In this document: positions 16,986 through 25,425 of the stretch, one piece after another
Layout of the letters: each line of letters begins with the position of its first letter
Position numbering within the stretch: position 1 is the first letter of the stretch
Assembly: GCA_026706075.1 (NCBI GenBank)
Contig: JAPOZM010000066.1
Coordinates: 1 to 64,000, forward strand
Reading direction: 5' to 3'
Origin: Gemmatimonadaceae bacterium
GTDB taxonomy: Bacteria > Latescibacterota > UBA2968 > UBA8231
DNA length: 64,000 bases
Program-made: the position numbers and the translations under genes
Notes under the pieces: model-generated
Databases searched by the model: none
What the model was told of the DNA's origin: nothing
Seen by the model: only the letters and a program-made list of their open reading frames with translations

Positions 16986-19445
16986 ATTCACAGACCTGCC
17001 GCAGCCCTGACCTTCGGTCTCCTCCTCCTCGAGGCGGGGGCCGATGAGGCCGGTGATGCCCGCATGCAGCAGTGGATGGCGCACCCGCAGCGGACCGCGG
17101 TCGCGGTGCGCACGGAAACACCGCCCCGCCTGGACGGCGTCGTCGACGACGCGATCTGGACTCGCGCCCCCCTGAACGAGGGCTTCACCCAGCGCGAGCC
17201 GAACGACGGCGAGCCGGCGACGCTGCGCACCACCTTCCAGGTGGCCTACGACGACGACGCTCTCTACGTCGCCGCCGTCTGCTACGACGATCCCGACAGC
17301 GTCACCGCGGCCCTGGCGAGACGCGACGAACGGCGCGAGCGCGACTTCCTCGAGATCGATCTCGATCCCCACCACGACCATCAGACGGGCGCCTTCTTCA
17401 CCGTCGGCCCCTCGGGCTGGGTCGGGGACGGGATCATCTACAACGACGACGACTACGACAACGGCTGGGACAGCGTGGCCGAGGCGGCCACGGCGATGCG
17501 CCCGGACGGCTGGAGCGTGGAGCTGAAGATCCCCTATCACGCCCTGCGCTTCGGCGAGAGCACGACCTGGGGGATCAACGTCTTTCGAAGGATCAGCCGC
17601 CGGGCCGAAAAGGTGGCATGGAGCTTCGTGCCCCAGGGCGTCACCGGCTACGCCTCGCGCTTCGGTCACCTCGAGGGGATCGAGGGGATCAAGCCGCGGC
17701 GCAGTCTCGAGATCCTGCCCTTCACCGTGGGCCGCAGCATCCGGCCCGTGGGAGACGGCGGCGGCGAGCACGATCTCTCCTCCTCGGCCGGCGTCGACCT
17801 GCGCTACGGCCTGTCCTCCAACATCTCCCTCAACGCCACCGTCAACCCGGACTTCGGCCAGGTCGAGGGCGATCCCGCGGTGCTCAACCTGACCGTCTTC
17901 GAGACCCGCCACCGCGAGCGCCGGCCCTTCTTCCTGGAGGGCATCCAGATCTTCCAATCCCCCCGTCCGAGCATCACGGGCGTCACCGGTCAGGCGCGCC
18001 TGTTCCACTCGCGGCGCATCGGCCGGCCCCCCTCGCGGTTCCCCCTTCCCGCCGGCAGCAGGGAGCTGGAGCGGCCCGACCACACCACGATCCTCGGCGC
18101 CCTCAAGCTCTCGGGAAAGACCGGGGGACGCACGGCCTTCGGCCTGCTCAACGCCGTCACCGGCCGCGAGGAGGTGCTCGTCGAGCAGGCCGACTCAGTG
18201 CGGCGCCACGTCGAGGTCGAACCGGTCACCAACTACCTGGTCGGCCGGGTGCAGCAGGACCTCCTGACCAACTCCACCGCCGGCGCCGAGGTCACGGCGG
18301 TCAACGGCCGAGGCTTCGACCCGGCCTACGTCGGGGCCGGCGACCTGCACCTCAAGTGGCGGCAAAACGCCTACCGGATCTACACCCGCCTCGCCGTGAG
18401 CCGCACCGGACAGGAGGAGGAGCGCGGCACCGGCTGGGAGGGTCTGATGAACTTCAAGAAGTCGGGAGGCGCCTTCGGCGGCGAGGCCCACGTGGACGCG
18501 CGGTCCCCCGACTTCCAGGTCAACGACCTGGGCTGGATGAAGCCCCGCAACCGCATCCAGGCGGGCCTGGGCCTCTATCACCAGAAGCTTCACCCGTACT
18601 GGTTCGCCCGCCGTTCCTGGTTTGACCTCGACTTCTGGGTCCGCTGGAACTACGCGCGCGTGCGGCTGTTCCGGGGGATCGCCTCCAGCACCTCGCACCA
18701 GCTGCACAACTACTGGGGTTTCTGGGCCCGGGTGATCCGCAACTTCGAGGGCTTCGACGAGGTGGTCACCCGCGGCGGACCGATCATGGTCGCCCCGTCC
18801 GACACCCGGATCAACCTGAGTGTGTGGAGCGATGACCGAAAGCCCGTCACCGCCCGGTTCGGCTGGAGCCTCTTCGAGAGCCGGTCCGGCGACAACCTGC
18901 AATCGGGGGTCTGGGTGCGTCTCGAGTTCAGGCCCATGTCCCAGCTCAGGGTGACGATCGGGCCGAGCTACAACTACCAGCGCAACTTCGCCCAGTGGCT
19001 GCGGAACAAGGACGACGACGGCGACGGCGAGGCCGACCGCTTCATCTTCGGAGAGCTCGACAGCCGCGTCCTGGACATCAGCGTGCGCGGCGACTGGACC
19101 TTCACGCCCACCCTGAGCCTGCAGCTCTACGCCCAGCCCTTCGTGACCACCGGCGACTACGGGGCCATCAAGGAGCTGGCCCGCCCACGGTCCTACGAGT
19201 TCCTCCCCTACGCGGGCTTCGACGGGAATCCCGACTTCCACTTCCGCTCCCTGCATTCCAACCTGGTGCTGCGCTGGGAGTTCCGGCCCGGCAGCACCCT
19301 CTACCTCGTCTGGCAGCAGAACCGGGGCCGCGGCCTGGATGCCCTCGACCCCCGGTTCCGGCCCGGGGACGACCTGGGAAGCACCTTCCTCGACCCGGGG
19401 CAGAGCATCCTGCTGGTCAAGGGCAACTGGTGGTTGGGGCTGTAG
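16986..19445 (+). CDS. DUF5916 protein with CBM9-like N-terminus, possible AUU start
   Basis: About 819 residues. A short signal-like segment (HRPAAALTFGLLLLEAGA) precedes the CBM9-like domain (PRLDGVVDDAIWTRAPL, RDFLEIDLDPHHDH, TTWGINVFRRISRR). The DUF5916 region follows with NPDFGQVEGDPAVLNLTVFE and ERRPFFLEGIQIFQ, then many amphipathic strands ending in LLVKGNWWLGL, a barrel-type C-terminus. It is probably an outer-membrane protein of unknown function, and is the more typical of the two copies here. The start is unusual: ATT at 16986 has a near-perfect GGGAGG six bases upstream and leads straight into the signal segment. TTG codons at 16917 and 16923 lack a ribosome site. The first ATG at 17063 would remove the signal. 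Confidence 0.85.
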   Translation: MHRPAAALTFGLLLLEAGADEAGDARMQQWMAHPQRTAVAVRTETPPRLDGVVDDAIWTRAPLNEGFTQREPNDGEPATLRTTFQVAYDDDALYVAAVCYDDPDSVTAALARRDERRERDFLEIDLDPHHDHQTGAFFTVGPSGWVGDGIIYNDDDYDNGWDSVAEAATAMRPDGWSVELKIPYHALRFGESTTWGINVFRRISRRAEKVAWSFVPQGVTGYASRFGHLEGIEGIKPRRSLEILPFTVGRSIRPVGDGGGEHDLSSSAGVDLRYGLSSNISLNATVNPDFGQVEGDPAVLNLTVFETRHRERRPFFLEGIQIFQSPRPSITGVTGQARLFHSRRIGRPPSRFPLPAGSRELERPDHTTILGALKLSGKTGGRTAFGLLNAVTGREEVLVEQADSVRRHVEVEPVTNYLVGRVQQDLLTNSTAGAEVTAVNGRGFDPAYVGAGDLHLKWRQNAYRIYTRLAVSRTGQEEERGTGWEGLMNFKKSGGAFGGEAHVDARSPDFQVNDLGWMKPRNRIQAGLGLYHQKLHPYWFARRSWFDLDFWVRWNYARVRLFRGIASSTSHQLHNYWGFWARVIRNFEGFDEVVTRGGPIMVAPSDTRINLSVWSDDRKPVTARFGWSLFESRSGDNLQSGVWVRLEFRPMSQLRVTIGPSYNYQRNFAQWLRNKDDDGDGEADRFIFGELDSRVLDISVRGDWTFTPTLSLQLYAQPFVTTGDYGAIKELARPRSYEFLPYAGFDGNPDFHFRSLHSNLVLRWEFRPGSTLYLVWQQNRGRGLDALDPRFRPGDDLGSTFLDPGQSILLVKGNWWLGL

Positions 19446-19496
19446 AGGTCCAGGTACCCCCTGCCTACTCGTCCCGCATGAATCTGTGCATGTGCT

Positions 19497-20777
19497 CTAG
19501 GGCCTGGCAAAGTGCAGTTCGTTAAGGGAGGACCAGACATTCCCGAGCGTCTGTTGCAGGCTCATGAGGATGGGAACGTCGTCTTCTTCTGCGGTGCAGG
19601 CATCTCCTATCCTGCATGCTTGCCAGGATTCGCGGACCTCGTCAAACGGCTCCACTACACCTTCATCGTACACACGCTGCTCCTCAGCCTTTTTCTTCTC
19701 CCAGGATTCCCGCTGCCGTTGCCATGCAAGATGGTCTTCGGTATACCGCTGTCGCGCCTCCTCAATGCGCTTCTTGCGCCGCGAACCAACGATCCGATCA
19801 AGTGCGCCCAATCTGGGTTCGTACTTGCGAGCACGAGAAGACGGTTCGATTGGAGGCTCCCCTATCTTTGGTCTTTCCGGAAGCGTTTCTTTCTGGGGCT
19901 TCGGATGGGGGTAAGGGTCCGTATCCTTGAGGAGCTCCCAGTCGATCGTGTCGTTGCGATCGAGTGTGTGTCGTAGTGTGTTCTGCAAGTCTTCGATAAT
20001 GGCTTGCGCCTCTCTCGTTCTGCTCGCGGCAAGCTCTCTCCCATCCCTCTTGGCCTGGGCAACCCTCGACCTTTCGCGCTTTCTTTCCCATTGCTCCTCC
20101 CATTGGGCTGCCTGCTGTCTAGCCTTGAGGAGTACGACATTCTCATCATGGTCCTTGATCCTCCGGTGCCTCTGCAGCCCCGTATGGGTCAGCTCCCCTA
20201 CATAGCGCAGTTGGCCATTGGAGGACTCCTCAGTCTCGAGCTTGAATTGGATATCCTCTGCGGCTTCTTCCTTCTCCTCTGCATCGTCTTGCTCTCCGGC
20301 GCTACTGGTTGAGGGATCCAGGGATTGTCCTTCGAGATGTTCCTTGAGAGACTCGTTTAGTTGTTCGGGAGCTATCATGTCCAACCATACCCCTATGTTA
20401 GGTCTATCTTCGTCTCCACCGATCAACAATGCTCTACAGCCTATCAGGAGCCCAGCCTGATTCCACCAATCGAGTGTGGGCTCAGAGTAACGCGCAGCGT
20501 CCTCACGTGACAGATAGCCGAGAGTCCTGTCCCCATCAGCTACAACCCTGATGGCTCTTGGATCATGGGGATTGTCAGGCTCGGGCCGGAGAGTGACGAA
20601 AACGCAAGCAGACTGAGCCTTGATTCCCTTCAAGGTGCGTAGGTAATGGGACTCCCCCCGAATCGGGAGGGTGAAGAGCTCCTCTGCATACTCCTGTAGA
20701 GCATCCTCTGGATCTACTATGTCTTTGAAGGCATCGGGGTCTTGCGAGACAAGAACTCTGAGAGGCATGGTGTCCAT
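19497..20777 (-). CDS. HIRAN-domain protein, C-terminally truncated restriction-endonuclease-like gene
   Basis: An open frame of 426 residues. The HIRAN-like domain is at about 35-135: PIRGESHYLRTLKGI, TLRPEPDNPHDPRAIRV, GYLSREDAARYSEPTL and NIGVWLDM. A charged coiled coil (about 200-275) leads to the linker NDTIDWELLKDTDPYPHP, which in related proteins precedes an Mrr-type nuclease. Here that nuclease is absent. The last 55 or so residues (from about VVEPFDEV) are the antisense reading of the SIR2 fragment, so the real gene ends near 19660. The product is probably non-functional, or at least lacks its effector. The ATG has AGGAAG seven bases upstream. The region is less G/C-rich than its flanks. 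HIRAN domains bind DNA ends, which fits a defence origin. Confidence 0.7.
   Translation of the reverse strand: MDTMPLRVLVSQDPDAFKDIVDPEDALQEYAEELFTLPIRGESHYLRTLKGIKAQSACVFVTLRPEPDNPHDPRAIRVVADGDRTLGYLSREDAARYSEPTLDWWNQAGLLIGCRALLIGGDEDRPNIGVWLDMIAPEQLNESLKEHLEGQSLDPSTSSAGEQDDAEEKEEAAEDIQFKLETEESSNGQLRYVGELTHTGLQRHRRIKDHDENVVLLKARQQAAQWEEQWERKRERSRVAQAKRDGRELAASRTREAQAIIEDLQNTLRHTLDRNDTIDWELLKDTDPYPHPKPQKETLPERPKIGEPPIEPSSRARKYEPRLGALDRIVGSRRKKRIEEARQRYTEDHLAWQRQRESWEKKKAEEQRVYDEGVVEPFDEVRESWQACRIGDACTAEEDDVPILMSLQQTLGNVWSSLNELHFARP
19512..19665 (+). pseudogene. SIR2-family protein, N-terminal fragment (broken)
   Basis: From a GTG start the frame reads GGPDIPERLLQAHEDGNVV, then FFCGAGISYPACLPGFADLV. 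This is the N-terminal Rossmann opening of SIR2-like proteins (GAGxS, then PAxLPxF), a domain common in anti-phage NADases. After about residue 50 (near 19665) the frame runs into sequence that is antisense to the HIRAN-domain gene and has no SIR2 character. The NAD-binding and catalytic parts are therefore missing. The right boundary given is approximate. A likely remnant of a defence gene. Confidence 0.7.
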
Positions 20778-21058
20778 TCGGGTCTTCCTTGTATAGTGTG
20801 ACTCATCATCTATCTGCCCTGTGCCCGGCGGTGCCGCGCCTCCGCCGGCACTCTCCTATTCTATGAGATTCGGCCGGACGCCCGCCAGATCCGTCCCATG
20901 CCCCCTCTGGCTCCCTCAGCAACTGCGCCCCGTCCGCGACATCCAGGAGATTTGCGTGGGAGGCGCTCGGGCCTGTTGCTTCCCCAGTTCCGTGCCCGCC
21001 CGAACAGGCGCCGAACCTGCGGCGCCCCAATTCCGCCCAAGCACCAGGGAGGAGTCCC

Positions 21059-22015
21059 GTGCAGACCCCATACACCCCCATGCAGCCCCCCGCCCCGGGA
21101 GCGAGGGTGATTCGCTTCCCGGAGGACCGCTCCTACGGCGAGATCGTCGTGCGCGACTGGGGCACCCCCGTGACCGGCGGCTTCTACGGCCGCTGGTCCG
21201 ACCTCGGCTTCGAGCGTCTGGCCGAGGCCCGGGGGCCGGTCGCCATTCCCGCTGGCAAGGAGGTGCGCCTCGCCCTCGCCGAGGGTGTCGAGGGGCTCGG
21301 CGAGGGACTCGGCCTCCTGGAGCCCGACGACCTCCAGCAGGTCGCCACCGACCGCTACCGCAACTCCGTCGTCTGGACCGACGAGGACTGCCGCCGCCTG
21401 TCGCGATTGCAGGGCCTTGGCTGGGTCAGCCTCATCGGCACTGCCCTCAGCGACGAGGGCCTGCGGTGGCTCGCGCAGATGCCGGAGCTGCGCCATCTCG
21501 ACCTGCACCGCATCGACGGGATCACCGACGAGGGCATCTCGCACCTGGAGAGCCTGAAGAAGCTCGAGACCTTCTTCTGCCCCTCGCCGCTCCTGACCGA
21601 CGCCAGCATGGAGGTCTTCGGGGGTTGGGAGTCGCTGTTGCAGATCCGCCTCCAGGGCGATCGCATCACCGACGACGGCATGGCCCACATGGCCGGATGC
21701 GCCCGCCTGACGAACATGTTCATCCCGCCGGGCGTGACCTGGCGGGGCGCGGCCCACCTGCAGGGCCTGCCGCTGGTGACGCTCGTCATCTGGGGGAACC
21801 GCAACATCGACGACCAGGCCCTCGAGAGCCTGGTCCCCCTGTGGGAGCAGACGCCGACGCTCACCGGCCTCGACCTGGGGCACACGTCGATCACCGACGC
21901 GGGGCTTCCCCTGCTGCGGCGGTTGGAGCAGCTCACGTGGATCGACGTGACGGCCGACGGCACCTCCGAGGAAGGCATCAGGGCCCTGAAGGAAGCTCTG
22001 CCCAAGGTGGGATGA
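21059..22015 (+). CDS. Leucine-rich-repeat protein
   Basis: A 318-residue protein. After an N-terminal part of about 100 residues without motif, leucine-rich repeats of roughly 24 residues run to the end: LSDEGLRWLAQMPELRHLDL, ITDEGISHLESLKKLETF, ITDDGMAHMAGCARLTNMF, IDDQALESLVPLWEQTP and ITDAGLPLLRRLEQLTWIDV. The ITDEG pattern is that of cysteine-containing/F-box-like bacterial repeats frequent in planctomycetes and related phyla. It is expected to bind protein partners in the cytoplasm, as no signal peptide is seen. The GTG start has GGAGG nearby. The heparinase-like gene starts four bases after its stop, so the two are co-transcribed. The 280 bases upstream hold no gene I can support. Confidence 0.87.
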   Translation: MQTPYTPMQPPAPGARVIRFPEDRSYGEIVVRDWGTPVTGGFYGRWSDLGFERLAEARGPVAIPAGKEVRLALAEGVEGLGEGLGLLEPDDLQQVATDRYRNSVVWTDEDCRRLSRLQGLGWVSLIGTALSDEGLRWLAQMPELRHLDLHRIDGITDEGISHLESLKKLETFFCPSPLLTDASMEVFGGWESLLQIRLQGDRITDDGMAHMAGCARLTNMFIPPGVTWRGAAHLQGLPLVTLVIWGNRNIDDQALESLVPLWEQTPTLTGLDLGHTSITDAGLPLLRRLEQLTWIDVTADGTSEEGIRALKEALPKVG

Positions 22016-22019
22016 GGCC

Positions 22020-25000
22020 ATGGCCGACCATCTCATCGATCTGAGCGATCCCACCCTCGTCGTCGTGCCCGAGGGCCTGCAGGAGATACCCGGAGCGCAA
22101 CGGCTGGCCGACGCCTGCGGAGCCCCGCTCCTCCCCCACGGCGGGTTCGACGAGTCTCTCTTCCGGGACCACCACGTCATCGCCTGCGGGAACATGGCGG
22201 ACAACGCCGCCGTGACCCGGCTCTACAACGCCCGCCGCTGCTTCGCCGACACCCTCTTCCCCGGCGGCGACCACTATCTCCTGACGTCGGTCCGCGATCC
22301 CCTCGGCCACGGCCGCAACGCCGTCGTGGCCGGGGCCAGCGGCAGGGCCGGGCTGGAGGCCGCCGCGGCCGAGCTGACCCGCATCGTCGAGGCCGGCGCC
22401 GGCCGCCTGGGCCGCGTCTCCGAGCGCCGCCTGACGGGCCTCCCCGAGCCGCCCGCCGAATCGGAGATCGAGGAGCTGGTGCGCCGCGACCTGGCCCTCT
22501 GGGACGCCGGCTGGGTGGCCTCCCCCTTCCGCGGCGGCCGGCTGCAGTCCTGGCTCTGGAACCACTACCTCAGCGGCCTCGAGACCTGGGGCCGCCTGGC
22601 GGCGCCGGTCTTCGCCGGCTCCCTGGAGCCCTGGCGCGAGCAGCGCCGCCGACTCCCGGAGGAGTATCACGACTTCTTCCACCTCGACCAGCTCATCCAC
22701 CTCTGGGAGCTGGTGGAGGACGACCCCGTCTACCGGCCGGCCCAGCGGGAGGCGGTGGTGGAGATGTTCGTCGAGCTGCTGCGGCACCTGGCCGGCCTGT
22801 TCTATCTGGGGGAGGAGGTCAATCCCGACGGCCTGCCGCGGCAGAACCACGTGACCTTCATCGGCCTCAATCTGGCGGCCGGCCACGACTACCTCTCCCG
22901 CCGCCACGGCATCACCGAGTTCGCCGCCGCGGCCCGGCGGGTGGAGCGCATCTTCGAGGGCCAGGCCTCCGGGTACAAGGCGAACGACGACGCCGGTGTC
23001 GGCTACGTCTGGCTGACGCCGCGCCACACCAACGACTACCTGCTGGCCCGCGGCGACTACCGGTTCGTCGACGGGGGTCCCGTGGCCGACCTCTGCCGGC
23101 TCGCGGCGGTCACCGCCGACAACCTGCGCAGCGAGGTCGGATACGGCGACAGCAGCGGCTTCTCCGCCTTCGACCGCGGCGGCTGGCGCGACCACCTGTG
23201 GCCGCTGCTGGCTTCCCTCTGGCGCACCCGGGACCCCGGCCACCTGTGGCTGCTCAACTGGCTCGGGGAGGGCAGGCGCCCCGGCCTCGGCCACGGGCTG
23301 GAGAGCTGGCGCGCCAGCGTCGAGGCCACGGAGGAGGGCTTCACCCTCGAAGGCGTGGAGCCCCGGCTGCCGGAGGAGCTGCTCGGCGTCACGTCGCTGC
23401 GCCTGCCCGAATCCGCCCTGCGCTGGGTGGAGGCCTCGGTCCCCGCCGGTTACGCTCCGGCGCCAGGGGGACGCTACTTCGACAAGCTCTGCCTCCGTCC
23501 CGGCTTCGCGCCCGGCGATGAGTACGCGCTGCTGGAGGGGGTGGGCACCTTCTGCCACGGCCACGAGGACACGAACGCCCTCCTGAGGCTGACTTGGCGC
23601 AACCGGGCCTGGCTCGCCGACGGCGACTACATCCGCGCGGCGCCGCGGTTCCACAACAGCGTCACCGTCCTGCGGGACGGCTCCGGCGTGCTGGACCCGC
23701 CCGGCGACGGCGTGGTGATCCCGCCCCTGGCGCGCCTCACCGTGGAGCGCGACGAGGAGGACCTGGGGATCGTGCAGAGCGAGGCCGCCGGGTACGACGG
23801 CCTCGACTGGCGGCGGACCCTGGTCTGGCGCAAGGGGCGCTGCCTCGCCGTGGTTGACGAGCTGCTCTGCCGGGAGCCGGGCGACTACCGCTGCCGCTGC
23901 CTGTGGCGGGTCGTGGGCGACGTGGACGGCGGCCCGGAGCGCCTGCGCCTCCGCCAGGGGGACGAGGAGCTGTTCCTCCTCTGCGCCGACGACTCCAACG
24001 CCGAGATCGTGGAGGATCCCGGCGGCCCCTGGGGCGGCTATCCCCATCACCGAGGGCCCCTCCACGTGGTGCACCGGAAGATCCACCGCCGCCTGCGGGC
24101 CGGAGATTCGATCCTCTTCCTTCACGTGTTCACCCCGTACGACGGGATCGAGGCCGAGTCCCCGGGCTCCGGCGGGCTGCGCATCCGGGACGGTGCCGGG
24201 CAGATCACGGTGACTCTCGAGGACGGCCGTCCCGTGGTGGAGACGGAGACGACTCACACGGCCGCGGCCTCGACCCGCCCGGCTGTCCCGCGGGAAGCGC
24301 CGGCGCCCGTCCGGGGGTTCCGCGCCGCTCCGCCCCTCTGGGAGCGCCGCCTCGAGGGCGGCATCGGCCCCGTGGCGGCGGCCGGCTCCGAGAGGGAGGC
24401 GCCTCATCTGCTCGCCGGCGGCGAGAGCGGCGACCTTGTGAAGCTGGATGCCGGCACCGGCGCCGAGGTCTGGCGGGTGCGCCTGGACTCCCCCTCCTCC
24501 TCCCTGCTGTGGGCGGACATCGACGCCGACGGGGCTCCCGAGGTCCTGGTCGGCTCGGCCGCGTCGGAGCTGATCGTCCTCGACGGCGGCAGCGGCGAGG
24601 AGCGCTGGCGGCGGCCGATGAAGAACCTCTACGGCTCTGTCTCGCCGGTCACCGCCCTGGCCGTGGCGGACCTCGAGGGCGGGGGCGAGGCGAGCCTCCT
24701 CGCCGGCACGGCGGGCTGGTTCGTCAACGTCTTCACCCCCGGGGGCTCGCCGAAGTGGGCCCGCTGGGTCCGCTACCACGTCATCACCGCCCTCGAGGCG
24801 GACGACGTCGACGGCGATGGCCGCGCCGAGGTGATCGTGGGCACCACCTACTCGACGCCGCTCACCGTGCACGACTACGACGGCGCCTTCCGCTGGTCCA
24901 CCCTCGAGCAGGTCGGCTCCGAGGGCAACGCCACCACGCCGCGGCGGGGCATCCACCTGACGCGGATGCGCCTCGCCGACCTGAACGGCGACGGGATCCG

Positions 25001-25400
25001 CGAGATCGTCTACGGCACCGAGGACGGCTGGCTCTTCGCCGTCGAGCCGCGGGCCGGAGCGGAGCTCTGGCAGGTCAACATCGTGGGAGAGGTGATGGCC
25101 CTCGAGGTCCTGCCCGGCGCCGTGGTGGCGGCCAGCGGCTTCGGCGATCTCTACAGCCTGGACCCCGGCGGGACCGTGCGCCGCCACGCGCATCCCTGCG
25201 AGTGGGTCCGCGCGTCGACGAGGCTCGGGGACGACCTCGTCCTGGCCGCCGAGGGGGGCCGCCTGCTGAGGGTGAACGCCGACGCCGAGGTGATGGGCGA
25301 GCTTTGGACGGGCGGCGAGGTCCGGGGGCTGACAGCCGCCGGCCCGCACCTGGTCTGCGTCCTCGACGACGGCCGCATGGCCGCCCACTCCTTCGGGTGA
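22020..25400 (+). CDS. Heparinase II/III-like protein fused to an FG-GAP/PQQ-type beta-propeller
   Basis: An 1126-residue two-part protein. The first part has an alpha/alpha-toroid (about 150-480: LYFL-type segments such as FYLGEEVNPDGLPRQNHVTF and DSSGFSAFDRGGWRDHLW). It is followed by the heparinase II/III beta-sandwich (about 500-720: HGHEDTNALLRLTWRNRAWL, RFHNSVTVLRDGSG, VDELLCREPGDYRCRCLW). The second part (about 770-1126) is a propeller with calcium-loop FG-GAP blades: ADIDADGAPEVLVGS, DDVDGDGRAEVIVGT and DLNGDGIREIVYGT. Predicted to cleave or sense a uronic-acid polysaccharide. I see no signal peptide, which is odd for such an enzyme. An SSF transporter gene converges on it. Confidence 0.8.
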   Translation: MADHLIDLSDPTLVVVPEGLQEIPGAQRLADACGAPLLPHGGFDESLFRDHHVIACGNMADNAAVTRLYNARRCFADTLFPGGDHYLLTSVRDPLGHGRNAVVAGASGRAGLEAAAAELTRIVEAGAGRLGRVSERRLTGLPEPPAESEIEELVRRDLALWDAGWVASPFRGGRLQSWLWNHYLSGLETWGRLAAPVFAGSLEPWREQRRRLPEEYHDFFHLDQLIHLWELVEDDPVYRPAQREAVVEMFVELLRHLAGLFYLGEEVNPDGLPRQNHVTFIGLNLAAGHDYLSRRHGITEFAAAARRVERIFEGQASGYKANDDAGVGYVWLTPRHTNDYLLARGDYRFVDGGPVADLCRLAAVTADNLRSEVGYGDSSGFSAFDRGGWRDHLWPLLASLWRTRDPGHLWLLNWLGEGRRPGLGHGLESWRASVEATEEGFTLEGVEPRLPEELLGVTSLRLPESALRWVEASVPAGYAPAPGGRYFDKLCLRPGFAPGDEYALLEGVGTFCHGHEDTNALLRLTWRNRAWLADGDYIRAAPRFHNSVTVLRDGSGVLDPPGDGVVIPPLARLTVERDEEDLGIVQSEAAGYDGLDWRRTLVWRKGRCLAVVDELLCREPGDYRCRCLWRVVGDVDGGPERLRLRQGDEELFLLCADDSNAEIVEDPGGPWGGYPHHRGPLHVVHRKIHRRLRAGDSILFLHVFTPYDGIEAESPGSGGLRIRDGAGQITVTLEDGRPVVETETTHTAAASTRPAVPREAPAPVRGFRAAPPLWERRLEGGIGPVAAAGSEREAPHLLAGGESGDLVKLDAGTGAEVWRVRLDSPSSSLLWADIDADGAPEVLVGSAASELIVLDGGSGEERWRRPMKNLYGSVSPVTALAVADLEGGGEASLLAGTAGWFVNVFTPGGSPKWARWVRYHVITALEADDVDGDGRAEVIVGTTYSTPLTVHDYDGAFRWSTLEQVGSEGNATTPRRGIHLTRMRLADLNGDGIREIVYGTEDGWLFAVEPRAGAELWQVNIVGEVMALEVLPGAVVAASGFGDLYSLDPGGTVRRHAHPCEWVRASTRLGDDLVLAAEGGRLLRVNADAEVMGELWTGGEVRGLTAAGPHLVCVLDDGRMAAHSFG

Positions 25401-25425
25401 GGAAGCTTCGGGGCCCTGCGGCCCT

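Noticed and set aside
19666..19976. Continuation of the SIR2 frame for about 100 more codons
   Set aside because: Past about 19665 it is antisense to the HIRAN-domain gene and has no SIR2 motif; no stop has appeared only by chance.
21978..25388. An 1136-codon open frame antisense to the heparinase-like gene
   Set aside because: Composition typical of an antisense frame; the + strand has lyase and FG-GAP motifs.
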